Positions 27,001 to 40,300 of a DNA stretch of 64,000 nt are shown in pieces. The position numbers and the translations under genes are program-made. Source of the stretch: Oreocharis arfaki (taxonomy: Eukaryota; Chordata; Aves; Passeriformes; Paramythiidae); the NCBI GenBank assembly GCA_013398015.1, contig VZRR01010329.1:62001-126000 (forward strand). The letters run 5' to 3'. The notes under the pieces were generated by a model. That model was not told the origin of the DNA and made no database searches. It saw nothing but the letters and a program-made list of their open reading frames with translations. Numbering within the stretch: the stretch's first letter is position 1; each line of letters starts with the position of its first letter.

Positions 27001-29405
27001 GACTGATTTTTTATGACAGATGTTTTAACAAATAAGACAGGTAAGTATAGATCAAAATTTAAGCCTAACTTATTTCATGTGTTAATGCAAAGCACAGCAT
27101 TAACTTGTAGTAGTGGAATGGCTGGTGATCGGGAGAAAAAGAAGTTTGAGATCAAAAGCATTGCCCGTAAGTTCAAAGGCACAGTGTTTATTAATATGAT
27201 CTGTACCTATCTTGACTTCAACATAATATTTGTGAAAAAAAATTCAAGCAAAATAGAAAATACACACATGATAATTGAAACTCCTGGTTCTAGATTCAAA
27301 AATTTTTACAGGTACTTGAAAAATTCTCTTCTGCCCAATTAAAAGGTGACTAGAAAAAATAATAAACTAATTTTTCACTTATAGTTTTATTGAAAGTGAG
27401 GTTCAGCTCCAGGTAATTTTTCTCTCAACATATTCTTCCCTGCATTATAAAATAGGAGATACCAAAACTTCCTCTGAATACTATTTCAAGCCTATAAATC
27501 ACTAACTGCTATATCTGTACAGTGAGATAAGAAATTGAATATAAAGAAGTGAAAATATATTTCTCATTATTTCATGTTATTCTAAGTTCATTGTTTTCAA
27601 TATTTGGTTCTTATGCCAAAATACAAATTAAAGTATCCTATTTCTATATACAATATGGAAAAGTCATCTCTTCAGAGTGAATTTTTATTCATCTACCTCA
27701 CAATAAAATGGTAACTGAGGGTTTCTACATTATGCATCATTTAAATGGTAAGCATGTCACCAGGATTATCAAGGGTCAAATATTAAAATTTTGCCCATGT
27801 TCAATGGTTCCCTGGGCAAACACTACTGACATCAAGTCATGTCATACTGAAATGAACTTTTAACAAAAATACTGTTAATATATGGTGTTTTAACACATAC
27901 TCATCTTTTGTTTATAAAACATGGAGAACAGTCACATTAGCAAGGTTATAAGAGCTATAGCTTAATTTAAAACTTCTTCCTGCTCTTTGATGTTGTAGAA
28001 TCACCAACTGTTCCTTTGAAATGCAGCACCAGCTGAACCAAATCACTCTCAATTGACATTAGTGATAACCCATTCAATCTCCTGTCCCACAGCTGACCTC
28101 CGTCTGGTTTTGATCAGAACTAGTTGGTGTAAAAGAGCATTCACCTTCATAGTCTGACAAGGAGAGTCAGGTAAACTGAAAGCTATTTTTGTCAGCATTT
28201 CAATATTGCATAGCTATTAAAAATATCTATATAATCAGCATTACATAAAGTAGATTGTATGCTATCTGAGCTTTCAGCTGATAAGTTGATTGGAGATTAA
28301 TATTTTAATATACAGCTAAAAAATTCATCAGCATAAAGAATTTACTTTTTTTTCATATCCTGGGTTATAAATTGACAGCATCAGCTTTCATGCCAATGGT
28401 ATCAAATACATGATCAATGCTTGTGAGAAATTCAAAGTGACTTTAGATAGCAATGTCCTAAGCTACTTTACTCTGCTGACTGTTACAGGGTTGTGGATTT
28501 TGATATGCATTTTAATTTGACCTTTTACAGCCACATTACTCTTTCACCAGTGCATTTTGTCTTTCTTGTGCCTCCTTTGGATTCTGAAGTAACTCTGCCT
28601 AAATTTAGGATTTGGTATAATCCAAATCCACCACTTTTTCCCCAAAGCTAAATGTTTCTCTGATTCTTATAATCAAAATATGTGATTATACAACAAAAGA
28701 AACAATTCTGTTTCAAAGAAATTTGTCTTAGAAAGGTTTAAGAGCCTCAGTTCCAGTAGACTGATGTTAAAAACTGTATTTTTCTGTCTGTGCAAAGCTG
28801 GGGGAATTCTAACCAGGTTGCAAATACAAATTTTTTTCTCTGAAATTTTAACATAAATAGCTTTTAATTTGCCTGACTATTTAAAACAATATGTTCCAGT
28901 TTCAAACGTATAAAACTTAGGACAGGAAAACAATGTGTTTTCAGAAGCACATCACACAGAACATTTCATTTTCAATAAATTAATTTTTTCATATTGGATA
29001 TGGCATTGTATTAGTACTAAATTTTTCCCCTCTGTGCCATCCACCAGCAGAAATTAGATTTTAAGGACAAATAAGCAAACCTCAGCCATCAGTTATGGCC
29101 ATGCATCCCTACTGCCTTTGGATGGAATTGCACCGTTATGATTGGCAGAATTTTGCTAATTTAGTGTAGCAGCAGACAGCTACACTGTCTTGGTGATGAC
29201 AGGAAGCTTTCCTGAAAATGCATAATACATTAAGAGGCTGTCACAGTCACCTCTGATTGATGTATATAACATATGTTTGGCTGCATTCAAATACTGTAAC
29301 CAGGAAAAATAGACAGAAATCAAAACATCTGAAATAATATCTAAAAAGACCCCAACAGATATTTTAATGACCTGTCCCAAGTCCAAATCAGTTATATCTG
29401 TCTTA
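24001..29405. other. Unique AT-rich non-coding DNA
   Basis: No gene is recognised. A 109-codon frame at 27013-27342 contains a GTAAGT donor-like site at 27167 but has no convincing acceptor and no domain. 28200-28500 is AT-rich and low in obvious repeats. Nothing else stands out. Confidence 0.6.
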
Positions 29406-29593
29406 CATCTGGGAGACTTCTGTGTAGCCTTTTCTTGAAGACCACCGAGGTTGAAGACTTCATAATTTCTTCCAAGCAATATATTGCAGCCTTTACCTAA
29501 CCCTGTTGTTAAAAGGTTATTCTTGATGTCTGATTTAAATCTTTCTTGCTTCAGTTTAAGCCCTTTACTTGTCATCTCTTCCACCTCTGTTTA
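29406..29593 (-). mobile_element. Ancient L3/CR1-like LINE 3' end
   Basis: On the - strand the DNA runs agtaaagggcttaaactg, a decayed match to sequence just before the 3' end of L3/CR1-type LINEs. Next comes KQERFKSDIKNN, corresponding to the family's Q-RFRLDIRKNF segment, and then a region matching the WN-LP-EVV and LEVFK segments with substitutions. I judge the match from memory of the family's 3' region, not from an alignment. The 134-codon open frame on this strand (29180-29584) starts in this piece and runs into unique DNA, so it is best seen as repeat-derived. Divergence is well above that of the CR1 at 17.8 kb. Confidence 0.72.
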
Positions 29594-32500
29594 ACCAATG
29601 GACAGCTCTTGACTGACAATACTGGTGACACAGTTTGGAGGGAACTGGGCCCAGGAGGAGAGGCTGATTTAGAACCAGACCGATTACAGGAAGTGGGGGC
29701 AGGAATGGTTTATCTCTGAGGCAGAAGATGACCTTTGTTCTGTCAATCCTGTTAAACGTAAAACAGCCTTGTATGTAACTTTGTTGAATGTGTTTAGAGG
29801 GTGAAGTGTGTCTTTCACAATAGCACATTTGTAAATCTGTGCTCTTCTGCCACGAAGAATCTTGAGCAAGTATGCACACATTCACATCTATTCCCAAACT
29901 AGGAATATATGTAAAAAAAAATTAATTAGATTGTTTGGTTTTTAAAATTCATATAGCAGCCATGTTGATTAGCATCAGAAGCCTTACAGATGTTGATGTA
30001 TGAAATCTGCTCCCTGCTCTTTTAATGCAATAAGTGCTACTCTGCTGTGAAAGGAAAAGTTATTGTCTTAATACACAAGTTCAGGCTTAATTCGCCTTAC
30101 AGAAATTTTTACTGCTCCTAATTTTCTTCATTTCATTCTGGGTGCTTACAGAAACTTTGATTATGTATGATGGTTGAAGTTATAATAGTTGATCTATGAA
30201 TTTTCCCACTCCTCGCTTCCTTCTTTCCTTTTGCTGATAAGGGGCACATCTGCCATTTCCTAGCTTTCTAGTAAATTAGCTCTCTTATACAAATCCAGTA
30301 TAACTTCTAATTTTATGAGACTTCCTCAGTTACACCCGAACGCCCTACAAAAAAGTCCTTCAGGTCCAGTGATTCAAAAGTATACAACTTATTCAATTTC
30401 TTTATAACAGCCCTGGAAGAGAAAAAAGCAAGGTAGGCTCGGGAGACCGTTAGACTAAGAGTAATCTGGAGCACACAGCAGAACCTTTCCTTCGATTACA
30501 AACCAAGAAGCAGTGAGCCATCAGGCACTTTCTGCTTCTGAAAATATTTTGTCAATATTCTATCACTGAATATAGAAGCTTCTCAGAAGAACCTAAAGTC
30601 CTTAGATTTGCAAGTATTTAAGCCTGTATAAATTCACACCTACCATTTATGTTAATTTCTTAAATGGGATGGCAAAGTACCCTTAAAGGCATCTTAGCTG
30701 AGGCTAGAAGCAAATCATTATTAGACAGGCTGGTAGGTCTTGTGGGAAGGTGGAGAAGCTAAAATAAGACAGCAGGGGAGCAGGTATTTCTGAAAGTTCT
30801 AATATGCAGAATAGTTTATGCTTTTTCTGCCACAAATTGTTCTAAGAAAGATTTAAAAAATATGATGATTACAAGGAACAGAAAGTTATCTTAGAGATAT
30901 GAGACACTTGTAATTTCTTTTTTCCTTAAATTTTATAAACGCTTATCCTTTAAAAAGTCTTATGATTGATGTTGTATGCAAACAACAGTCCTTAACAGAA
31001 AGCAGTAAGGCCTCAGTGTATTGGCCTAAAAATAAAATATAGCCAAAGTTCTTTTACCATCCAAAATTATTAGAAATTTTATTTCAAGAAAAACATGGTC
31101 TCTCCATTTTTCTTTTGAGTTCTAAATTTAACAGAAGCAACCCTGATAGATGCAATAAAATTCAAAGTCTTGGAAAGATGCCATTTCCCAGACATCAGTG
31201 AGAAAAATATTCAGGAAATTGTTTAAAATTCCTCGCTCCTTTCCCAAGTATCAATAACAAAATGAATACAGCATTTCATTTCTGCTTGGCTAGAAGTCCT
31301 GGATATTCTAAGAGGCTATTAAACAGATAGCTTTAGCACATGAAAAATGCATGCTAGTCATTTTGTTCTTATGTCAGTTATTTAGAACATTGTATATAAA
31401 TCAGCTTGCAAGATATAGAGTTTAATCTTTTCTGGGTTTATTGCTTTACCATTTCACTGTACTTATATTGCATTCTGTGAAGATGAAATTTTGATTTAAA
31501 ATTTTGCATTTGTAGGCCTGAGTGTCAATACTGCACACACAACTCAGACAATCACTGTGATGGGAATCACAGCATTAGGCTTTACAGCCAACATCCCCTC
31601 TATGGATTAGTATAATTTGTAGTCCCAAATGAATTCACACTGAGTGTACATACAAGACCGTAGTGTCCTTTTGACAACAGCTACTTCTTGTTGTCTGTGC
31701 ACATCAAGCACAGTGTAGCCTTTATTGTGTCCAGAGCCTCCAGGTGCTATTATATAATTTATGTTCTTTTTTTTTCCCCTCTGCTGGTAAGAAATAGTAA
31801 TTTATTCATAAATTATATAGCTATATTCTAAGTCCTTTATGTTCACTTATCTTTAAACACAACATAGGGACTTAAAATGGAAAAGCTTTCTTGGAGCATG
31901 GAGGCCACTGTCCTCCCATTGTAGCCACTGAGCCCTAAAGCCCCCTTCAGAAAATAAATCAAACAGGAAAACCCCTTATGTTCCACCTTGCTGGCAGGCA
32001 TTTACATTTACTCTCACTATGCTCTTTCCTGTGCTGGTTTTGTTCTGCCTTCCAAGTTCACACTTTCCTTTCCTTTTATTACTATATACAGGTGTCCCTT
32101 TTCCAATTTTTCTTTCATTTTTTCTTTCTTTCTTACTCTTCATCCTTGTTTCTCTCTCCTAGGTTTCTTAGAATTATCTTCTTCTCTATGATTGTCCAAG
32201 CACCATCACTTCTCTAATACACAGTGTTTTGTGTTCAGATGCTACAGATTAGGATTATCAGGGTTAAAAGATCATCTATCATAGGAAAAATTACGATCTT
32301 AATTTTAAAATCCCCAGCCATTAAGTATCTCCCCCACTATTAAAGCTTCCAGCCACTCTCTATTTTGTTTTAATAACTACGAGTTTCTTTATTACACTAC
32401 ATTTTTGTCATATCCTGAAATCAATTTTCTCTTTTAATGTGAACTTTGCATTTTTGGATTTATGAATGTATCATTTCAAACATTTGGTTTTGTTGCATTA

Positions 32501-33516
32501 TTTTTGTGTTACAAGTTGTTATGTGCAAACATGTTATATTACATTGCACAAGAGGTCCATGAACTCCTTGGTCTGAGTGACACCTAGAAAAAAAGTTGGT
32601 CCCCATTTCAAGAATTTCCATAACCTGTCTTATTGTTAAACAAAAGCTGATCTCTCTTTATACACCTAAATGCATTACTCCAGTGAGTAATTTGCACATT
32701 CTCAATCCCATATGGCAGACATGCTCAGCAGTCCTGAACTATAACCTCAGTATCAGACAGACCCTCTCTCCTGAATTCTCTGCCAGCTGTCTGAAGCATC
32801 CTGCTCCTCCCCACATGCAGTACAAGGAATTTATATGCCTTACAGCACCATGAATTCTATCCAGCTCTCAGGCTGGCTCTCAGGCTCTTAGATTGCTAAG
32901 GATTCTACCTCCCAAACCTCCTTTACATTTAGCCTGAAGTGCTTTTTCATAGAGATGTATTTAGTACAGATGGCAAGCCATAAACCTGTTAGAAAGATTA
33001 TTTATTTTGAAGTATTTCATCAGGAAAAACTCACCAAGATGACTCAGTTCATTTCTGAGGCTATCCCAAGGCAAAATATGGTGGTAGAATGGTCAAATAA
33101 ATCACACATGCAAAAAACAATTACAAACAATTGTGATTTTTTTGTGGAAAATAAATTTTAAAAGCTGTTAAATAGGAGCTAAAGTCTTCTAGCATTAAAG
33201 GCTGTTCATACATTCCAATCCAGAGCAGCTGTTTAGCATGCAAAGCCTATTATCTTTCATAATCATTAGCGTATGGATTGAAACATACTTTTTAATACTA
33301 TCAGTTGCCAGATTACCCTATTATAATTACATGTTGAAATATTTAGAGTACAGACCCAAATTCTGCTAAGACATGCATGTCTCTCAGTGTTCACCCACAG
33401 GAAGGCTGCAGTAGCGTACAGAATAGATATGTCAAGTAGATGATATGTGATCCTTGTGTAGATTATATTAGTCTAAACTATTTTAATAGTTATCAAATGT
33501 TCTTCTGTGCCTGCAG
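29594..33516. other. Unique AT-rich non-coding DNA
   Basis: No gene is recognised. A 110-codon - strand frame (29565-29897) overlaps the start of the L3/CR1 piece and has no domain. 31970-32200 is pyrimidine-rich on the + strand, giving phenylalanine/serine-rich shadow frames. 31520-31740 is of moderate GC with no repeat signature. Confidence 0.6.
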
Positions 33517-33600
33517 TTTACATACTTTGCCCTTGTACCATGCCATGAGGACTGTTTCTTGGTGGAAGGCACCATATGGAACACATCCGAGAAGAAACAG
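33517..33600 (+). other. Exon-like segment, unproven
   Basis: A pyrimidine-rich stretch ending in tgcctgcag (33508-33516) is a fair splice acceptor. The next 84 nt are exactly 28 open codons, reading FTYFALVPCHEDCFLVEG and on to a lysine-rich end. They finish in aaacag at 33600, followed by gtgact, a weak donor. Both ends are phase 0. I recognise no protein family. A stretch this short is open by chance fairly often, so this is only a candidate. Confidence 0.15.
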
Positions 33601-34022
33601 GTGACTCACAGGAGATGGATGGGCTTAGAGCTGCCTGCCCAGTCATCAGATATCTCCTAGCTCTCTCTTCAGTAAATTCTCCTCAGTTAAACTCTGCTCT
33701 GTCCCCTGAAATTCCCTATGAACTTCCTTGCCATGTATACAGACAAGTGAGGGTTCCTTGCAGGGACGCAGCACTGCCTCCAGAGGTAGCAGTACAACTC
33801 TTAGACGGTTATCTGAACAGAGAGGTACAGGGAAATCCTAGGATGTCACAGCCTTACTCTTTAAAACCATTTCTATTCCAAGTGAATTTGAATTTATCCC
33901 TTCATGATGAGCAGTTTGACACCACACAGCAAGACAGCAGAAGCATCATGGCTGTAAGTCAAGATAAGCATTCTGAAAAGATGGAGCCAAGTACGGAAGG
34001 AAAGAAACTAATTTCAGAATAA
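33576..34022 (+). other. Unassigned 148-codon open frame
   Basis: An ATG-to-stop frame in a locally less AT-rich stretch. The product is mostly hydrophilic with no recognisable domain, signal or membrane segment. It overlaps the exon-like segment in another frame, so both cannot be coding. Its length is near the upper end of chance for this window. No promoter or splice context supports it. Confidence 0.15.
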
Positions 34023-34491
34023 AGACTGGGTAACAATGGGATACTGGCAAACCTGGAAAGAGCAAGCAGTCTGGCCAAAGCATTAATATACCAAAGAGGA
34101 GTAATGATGCACAAAGAACTCACAGGTGATTATTATCACATAAACAAAGATACCTGGGCTGGTGCGGAGAGCCTCACTCCTCCTGGCATGCTGTTGGGTA
34201 CCCATAGGCATGCCCAATTAATGTAGGCTACTTCTATCAAATTTCTGAGGCTCATTTCAAGACAAGAGACATCTTTGTCTCTCTTCATGGTCATCTGAAT
34301 GTTACAGGATTATATAAAGTATGATTTCTAGCCTATTTTGGTCTCTGTGCTAGAACTATTTGATCACAGTCTACAATTGCCTGTTTCTGCATTCTCTCTA
34401 AAGGAAAACTCTGATGACTAGATCAGAGCTGAATATTTACACTCGAGACATCTGCATTTGGTGAGATGAATTCAAGACTTAGAGTTTAAAT
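34023..34491. other. Unique non-coding DNA
   Basis: No gene is seen. The piece at about 34160-34200, with a gctggtgcggagagcctcac run, is more GC-rich than its flanks and could be a bit of an LTR, but there is too little to call. Confidence 0.5.
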
Positions 34492-34534
34492 AGGGAAGGG
34501 AAGGGAAGGGAAGGGAAGGGAAGGGAAGGGAAGG
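34492..34534 (+). repeat. (AAGGG)n pentanucleotide array
   Basis: About 8.6 perfect AAGGG units in 43 nt, all purine on the + strand. The array begins after gagtttaaat and ends before cttggc. Confidence 0.97.
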
Positions 34535-37209
34535 CTTGGCTTTCAACAGCATGAACAAACCACGGCTTGCATCAGCATCCTGCAGTACAACCTGAGATTT
34601 TTATCTTTGTAGAAAAAGGAGTTACCAGAGGGACTTCACCTTTTTAAAACATTATTGGATGCTTGTTTGCTTCGTACAGAGCTAACAGAAAAAGAAAGGA
34701 AAGGAAGCAGAGGTGAGGAACTAATGAATACAGGACAAGGAAAACAACAGGAGAGCATGCATGAATGACAGGTGGTCAGCCGTGCGTGGGGCATGAAAAG
34801 TTAAAACCAACAACCAGGAAGCTTAGGATTGGCAGTATCCACACAGAACTTCAGCGTGGAGCCTGATCACATAATCACTGTCTGCTGAGCCCAGATTTGT
34901 TATCCTGAACTTTCACAGATTGTGAATACAACAAGAGAATGACATGGACTTGAAAGACAATATGTAAATTTTTTGACATTTAAAAGCAATAAAATCTACT
35001 ACATATCTGTGTTTTTGTGAATCTGGCAGGATCCTCTTCATTTTTTTGAGCTTTCCTCCAAAACTGAGAGAAGGAATTAAAGTCACTTCAACAAAAACTA
35101 AAGATCTCTGGGGTGCTTTATACAATAAGTGAGCTTCTAACAGAAACATTAAAAATTGTTGTATTTTTTGTTAAAAACTCTAGGAATTAACAAAAGACAT
35201 GTTCTTTCTGAGCATCTTGTATGCCTGTCCCTCTTTATTCAAAATTGTAGGACTTCAGGCTAAAACCTCTCTGCCACTTCTTTATTGCACAAGCCTGCAT
35301 GATTTAGTGATTCAATGCTGTCATATGAACTCTTCTCCTATCACAGCCTTGACAGAAATATCTACCACTTAGTTCTTTATTGTGAGTGGTCTGAACAGAA
35401 AGGAAATTATGTTTCTGGCATTCTCTCACAGTAGCAACAAAAAATCAGCATTATCTGACATAGACAAGAAATAGATGACTTGCACAACTACTTCCCTTGT
35501 TAGGGTTGCTGCCTTTGAATTTTTCCCATGCTTGAATTGAAGGATAATTCTATGGTGCATCTGGGAATGAGATCCCATAAGCAGCATGAACACTCAAGTG
35601 CCTCATGACCACTTTTCCCTTGCAGGCAATTGATACTTGTCCTGAGTCCAGAATCACTACAAATCCTATATTCTCCTGTGGCTAGCAAAAAACACGTCTA
35701 GGTTTCTAACCATGCTCTGTGATCATATTGAGGGACAAAAGAGATAAATGGAGGCATGGCAGATAAGAGGATACCCTGGTGCACAGGGAGTGTTTCAGGG
35801 TACTTAATTCAGTACCTGAGTACCTGAGGTTCACACCATGAGTACTAAAGAAAGCCATCTGGGACGCTTCACAGGAAAGCAGAAGTAGTGAACGAATCAG
35901 GCTTCCAGCCATGTCTGGCCCAGAGCGCAGACCTCATGTGAGAGTTCACAGAATTGAACAAGACAAGGCAGAGCCACAGCTGCAGACACAAGTGCTCTGG
36001 ACTATGGTAAAAGACAAAAAGTGTCTTGTTCTGTCTGGTACTCAAACTACAGAGCACATGCCTTCCTGTTAGTGTTTCTCCCACCTGAGTTACAGAGAAC
36101 TCCTCGAACAGCAATAGTGCTTAGCACAAGTAGCTTAAGAACAGAAAGATGTTTTAAACCCTCAGTGTTCAGATACAGGCACCACAAATATTAAAATCTT
36201 TCTTTGTGGCAGGTCATTTAAATATTTTTTTATTTCTGTTATACCAACATTTTCTTACATTAACATATGTATTATAAATAAATTATTTGCTTCATTTGGC
36301 ATTAAAATTGTTATTTTCAAAAGGAATAAAACCCCCAAGAATTATTAATTCTTTGTAATTTGGAAAATAATTCTAAGGAAACATTTTATTTTAATTTTAA
36401 AAATTTATTAAGGGTTCTCTCAGATGCAATTTACGTCTCATAGTGGGTTGGCTTTTTTTCCTTGTTGTTTGTACAAAATACAGATCTTGGATAACAACAC
36501 AGCTTTCATGTAAACATACATCTATGCATCCTATTTTTTCATACACTCTATGTTAAGCCCTGAAGGAAATAAATGCCACAACATTAAACTGATTTACACC
36601 AACTGATATGGCAACTTACACTGTGTGATGATTTAGCTCGCCTTAATTATTTTGAATAGCTTCAATTTATCCTGCATGGAAAACTAAAAATACAGGAAGT
36701 GTGACTTTCATTTACAGCCCCTTTTGACTCTTCTGTACTACCCTGATTTGCCCGGAGAGAAAAAGATTGTATCAGACAGGCTAAGGATGGATCAATACGG
36801 GCAAACTGAAAAATATCTGAATGTTTCATCCCCATGATGTCTGACAGTTCTATGTCACATATTATACTTTTTCCATAGCTCCTGTAAGGAAGTATGAGAG
36901 ATAACACTGTGAACCACCATAAGAAATGAACAGAGCAGACTTTTTTTCCTCAAGATTTTCAATATTAAAAAGTGGAATGAAATAAGAATATATTGACTAG
37001 TCTCATGTGCGGCGTAGAGAATAATTGTCAGGGTGGTGTTGATGCCACTTACTTATTCATTTGGAACCTCTAATCAAAACAGTTTAGGAAACAAATGGCT
37101 AATTATGTTCTACATGTAACATAATTAAGCATTCAGAATATGATATTTAGCAAGGATGTATATTATATTAAATATTATGTTTAATGTTATCTAAATGGAT
37201 AGATTAGGC
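34535..37209. other. Unique non-coding DNA
   Basis: No gene or dispersed repeat is recognised. A small tandem gtacctga doublet lies at about 35812-35827. 36180-36420 is very AT-rich. Open frames are 82 codons or fewer and have no domain. Confidence 0.6.
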
Positions 37210-37210
37210 A

Positions 37211-37359
37211 GAAAGAAAGAAAGGGAAGGAAGGAAGGAGGGAGGGAAGGAGGGAAGGAAGGAGGGAGGAAGGGAGGAAGAGAGGAAGAGAGAAAGAGAGG
37301 AAAAGAGGAAGGAAGGAAGGGAGGAAGGAAGGAAGGAAGGAAGGGAGGAAGGAGGGAGA
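37211..37359 (+). repeat. 149-nt polypurine tract (GGAA/GGGA-rich)
   Basis: Every base on the + strand is A or G. The tract mixes gaaa, ggaa, ggga and gaga units rather than one pure motif. The - strand frames rich in FLPSFLPP (37187-37435 and 37204-37392) are only its translation and are not genes. Confidence 0.95.
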
Positions 37360-40300
37360 TAAAGAGCTGATGAGGAAGGAATTTACTAACAAACATATTA
37401 TTCCTAGAATAGCACCAGAGATTCATGGTACTCACAGTTATATTTCCCCACGTATACTACCAGTTATTTATCAAGAGTGGATGGTAATGTAGCAGATGAA
37501 TATTCATTCCATATTCTGAATTCCTAATCTTCACAGTAATATTGCACTGTTTGAGCCTAGCCCACCTGTTCTGAATGAAAAGAAGTTATGCTGGACCAAA
37601 AAGATCCTCCCTTATCTCCTTTAGGGCACATTGACACTACATAAAGCAGAGCAACATAGGAATACCCCAGGCAGCTGCTGTGCACAGTGACAGCAGCATT
37701 GGTGCACCATGACATTACTCCAGCTGAGCTGAGCATCTTTGCTAATGCAACAATACTCTTGTGGGACTGGAACTTGTTTTTTCAGCCTACACTCAAACTT
37801 CCCCAGAAAGCACAGCAGGAACAAACTCACAGCCTGTACAGCAGCCAACATTTATTATTAGGAGCGTCAGAAGCATTTCTGAATACAAGCTGAACAGTGG
37901 TCTTAGTATGTTGTCCCTATCTCCTATCTCCAACAATCTTAAGTTATTCTTAGGTAACTCCTAAACCCTTCACAGGGCTCCCAGAGGTTCAGACTAACCT
38001 TGGGATCCACTGGTACTTCATGTATGTTTGTGCTAAACAACTAAAAAGGCCAGTAGGCAATGCTGCTGGCAGATTATTGACTTTCTTGTGATGTGACCTA
38101 ACCTTTACAGACAGAGGCAACATGGCACACTGAAAGGGCATAGTTTATGCCTAATTTAAAAGCTCTAAAAAAGACCCTAAGTATTTTGTCCATATTTCTT
38201 TTTCCATGTGTTTAGAAGTAAATATGCTCATATACCATGAGGAAGGAGGTTTGGGGTTTTGCTCACACATGGACAAGAGAATAAGGTTTCCCATGTATTT
38301 CTGCTTAGCTGTCACAATGTGAATAAGAAATATGCAAGTAAAAATCTTCCCAAGGAATGATAAGCAAAAGGAAACAGTCTGGGCAACATTCATCAAGAAA
38401 CAACGGCTGGGCCAACAACTCACTCTGAGTTCTGCTGCAGCAGAATGATGCTGTTAATCGTCATTTGTTCTCCTCTGCCCCTTCTACCATTTCTTTATAG
38501 AATAAACAGCAAAGGAGTTAAGATCAGATAGGAAATAACTATTTTATCATCAACAGTGGTTAAATCAGCAGTTATCTCTGTGATATGCAGTAATAATTAT
38601 TTTCTCCTCTTGCCTTTTCTTAATTTATCGTCCAAATATTTTTACTAACATAAACATACAACTGTAACATATGTATGTCCTTAATTGAAAGTATAATTAC
38701 AGTCTTTTACAGCACTTTAAATTTCTGACTTTTTTTTTTAAGATAAGAGAACAGAGGAAACAAGGGAAATACTGCCCCTAACCACAAATGAGACTTAGAA
38801 ACTAGGGAAACAAACAGTTACTTTCATATCTAATTTGAGTGAATAGCACACAGACAGCAAAAAAATTGAAAATCTGGGACTGCATCTGCTTTCTGGCCAA
38901 ATATTCCTTTTCCATCATTGTATATAAAGAGTGGATATTAATAGAGGCAGCAAAGGTGAGGCCTGAACTAGATATTTCAAATAATTTTGGTTTCATTTAT
39001 CAATCTGACTACTAGCAATAAGGGAATTTTGTTAAAAACTCCAATGATTTTTATCTTGACAGTGACTCTTTAATAACTAAATGGAATTCATATTAATTAT
39101 TTATCTCCTTTGGCGTGCATTGAATAGCTTTGCTGAAAATTACCACATTCATATTTATAGAACACTAGTACATGTATGGATAGGTTTAAAATTCATTATT
39201 TATACAGTGATGCTTTTATTTATAGGAATCAAGTTCAATAATTAGCATCAAGTACGAAATCTCCAGTATTGATGGTAATATTAATGGAAATAATGCCATT
39301 AGGTGTGCTTTGTCACTCTTGAATTTTCAGGGACTGTTTTAGTTCCTTACTCTTTAAATTTTTTAACCAATATAGTTACCTGGGCTTACCTTGTTCCTTT
39401 GAAAGAGATGGAGAAGAGCTCAAAATACAGTGAGCCCAGACCTGTTTTCAAAACTCCTTACTTGTAAAGGTGCATAAGGAGTGCAGTATGAAAAAAAAAC
39501 GAGGAGCAATTTCTTCTAGCCATAGCAAAAATAAAACCATTCTCCATGTCCGTGAAATGAATGACCTCTCTGTTACATGGGATTTTAGCTGTTCTTAAGG
39601 TTTCAAAAAACTCCAAACAACCTTCTCCCTATATTTACAGGTTATATTGAAATTGGCTGATAAACACAAAACTTAAACATTCAAAGGTTTACAGAGAAAA
39701 AGCTTAAGGCTATAATCCTGTGGCCCTGTACCTAGCAAGACTGAATGCAGTCCACTTTTATTGCCATCATGTAACTAATGCACTATCAATATTTCATGCA
39801 TGTAATTTCAAATGAGTAAATAGCTTTCTGCAAGTTGCATAATTTGCTCATAATCTCAGTGCATCTTGTTCCATTTAAAGCTAAGTGCTACCATTTTAAA
39901 AATGCCCCCGCAGGAATGATTCAGCCTAGCCAAGAATGATTATATCTTACAAAGTCCTCAACCTCACTTCTGCTGCCACCTCTCCTTACTGCCAGGGTGA
40001 ACAATTTATCCCAATGCAAACACCAAAACAAAGTCATGCAACAGACCCTTCCAAATCTTTAGCATTGCCACTATTTAGTCACTAATGCAGAGAGAGGAGA
40101 GCAAGAAAAAAGGGAAGCTGCGACATATGAGGTGTGATACGTTTAGTGAAGGTAATGAAACCAAGGGCTCAGCCATTAACCTTCAAGGAAGAAAAGCCAG
40201 GCCCACTGCTTTAAAAATTGCTGGGACCAATCTTTCACCATGACAAGCATTAGTAATGAATAATTAAGCATTTAATATAACGTTGCTTTGGTGAAAAATG

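Noticed and set aside
31978..32217. Phenylalanine/serine-rich hydrophobic + strand frames resembling membrane proteins
   Set aside because: The DNA is pyrimidine-rich here and gives such residues in several frames; no start context or domain.
37187..37435. Leucine/proline/serine-repeat proteins on the - strand
   Set aside because: They are translations of the polypurine tract; the repeated FLPS pattern follows from GGAA-type units.
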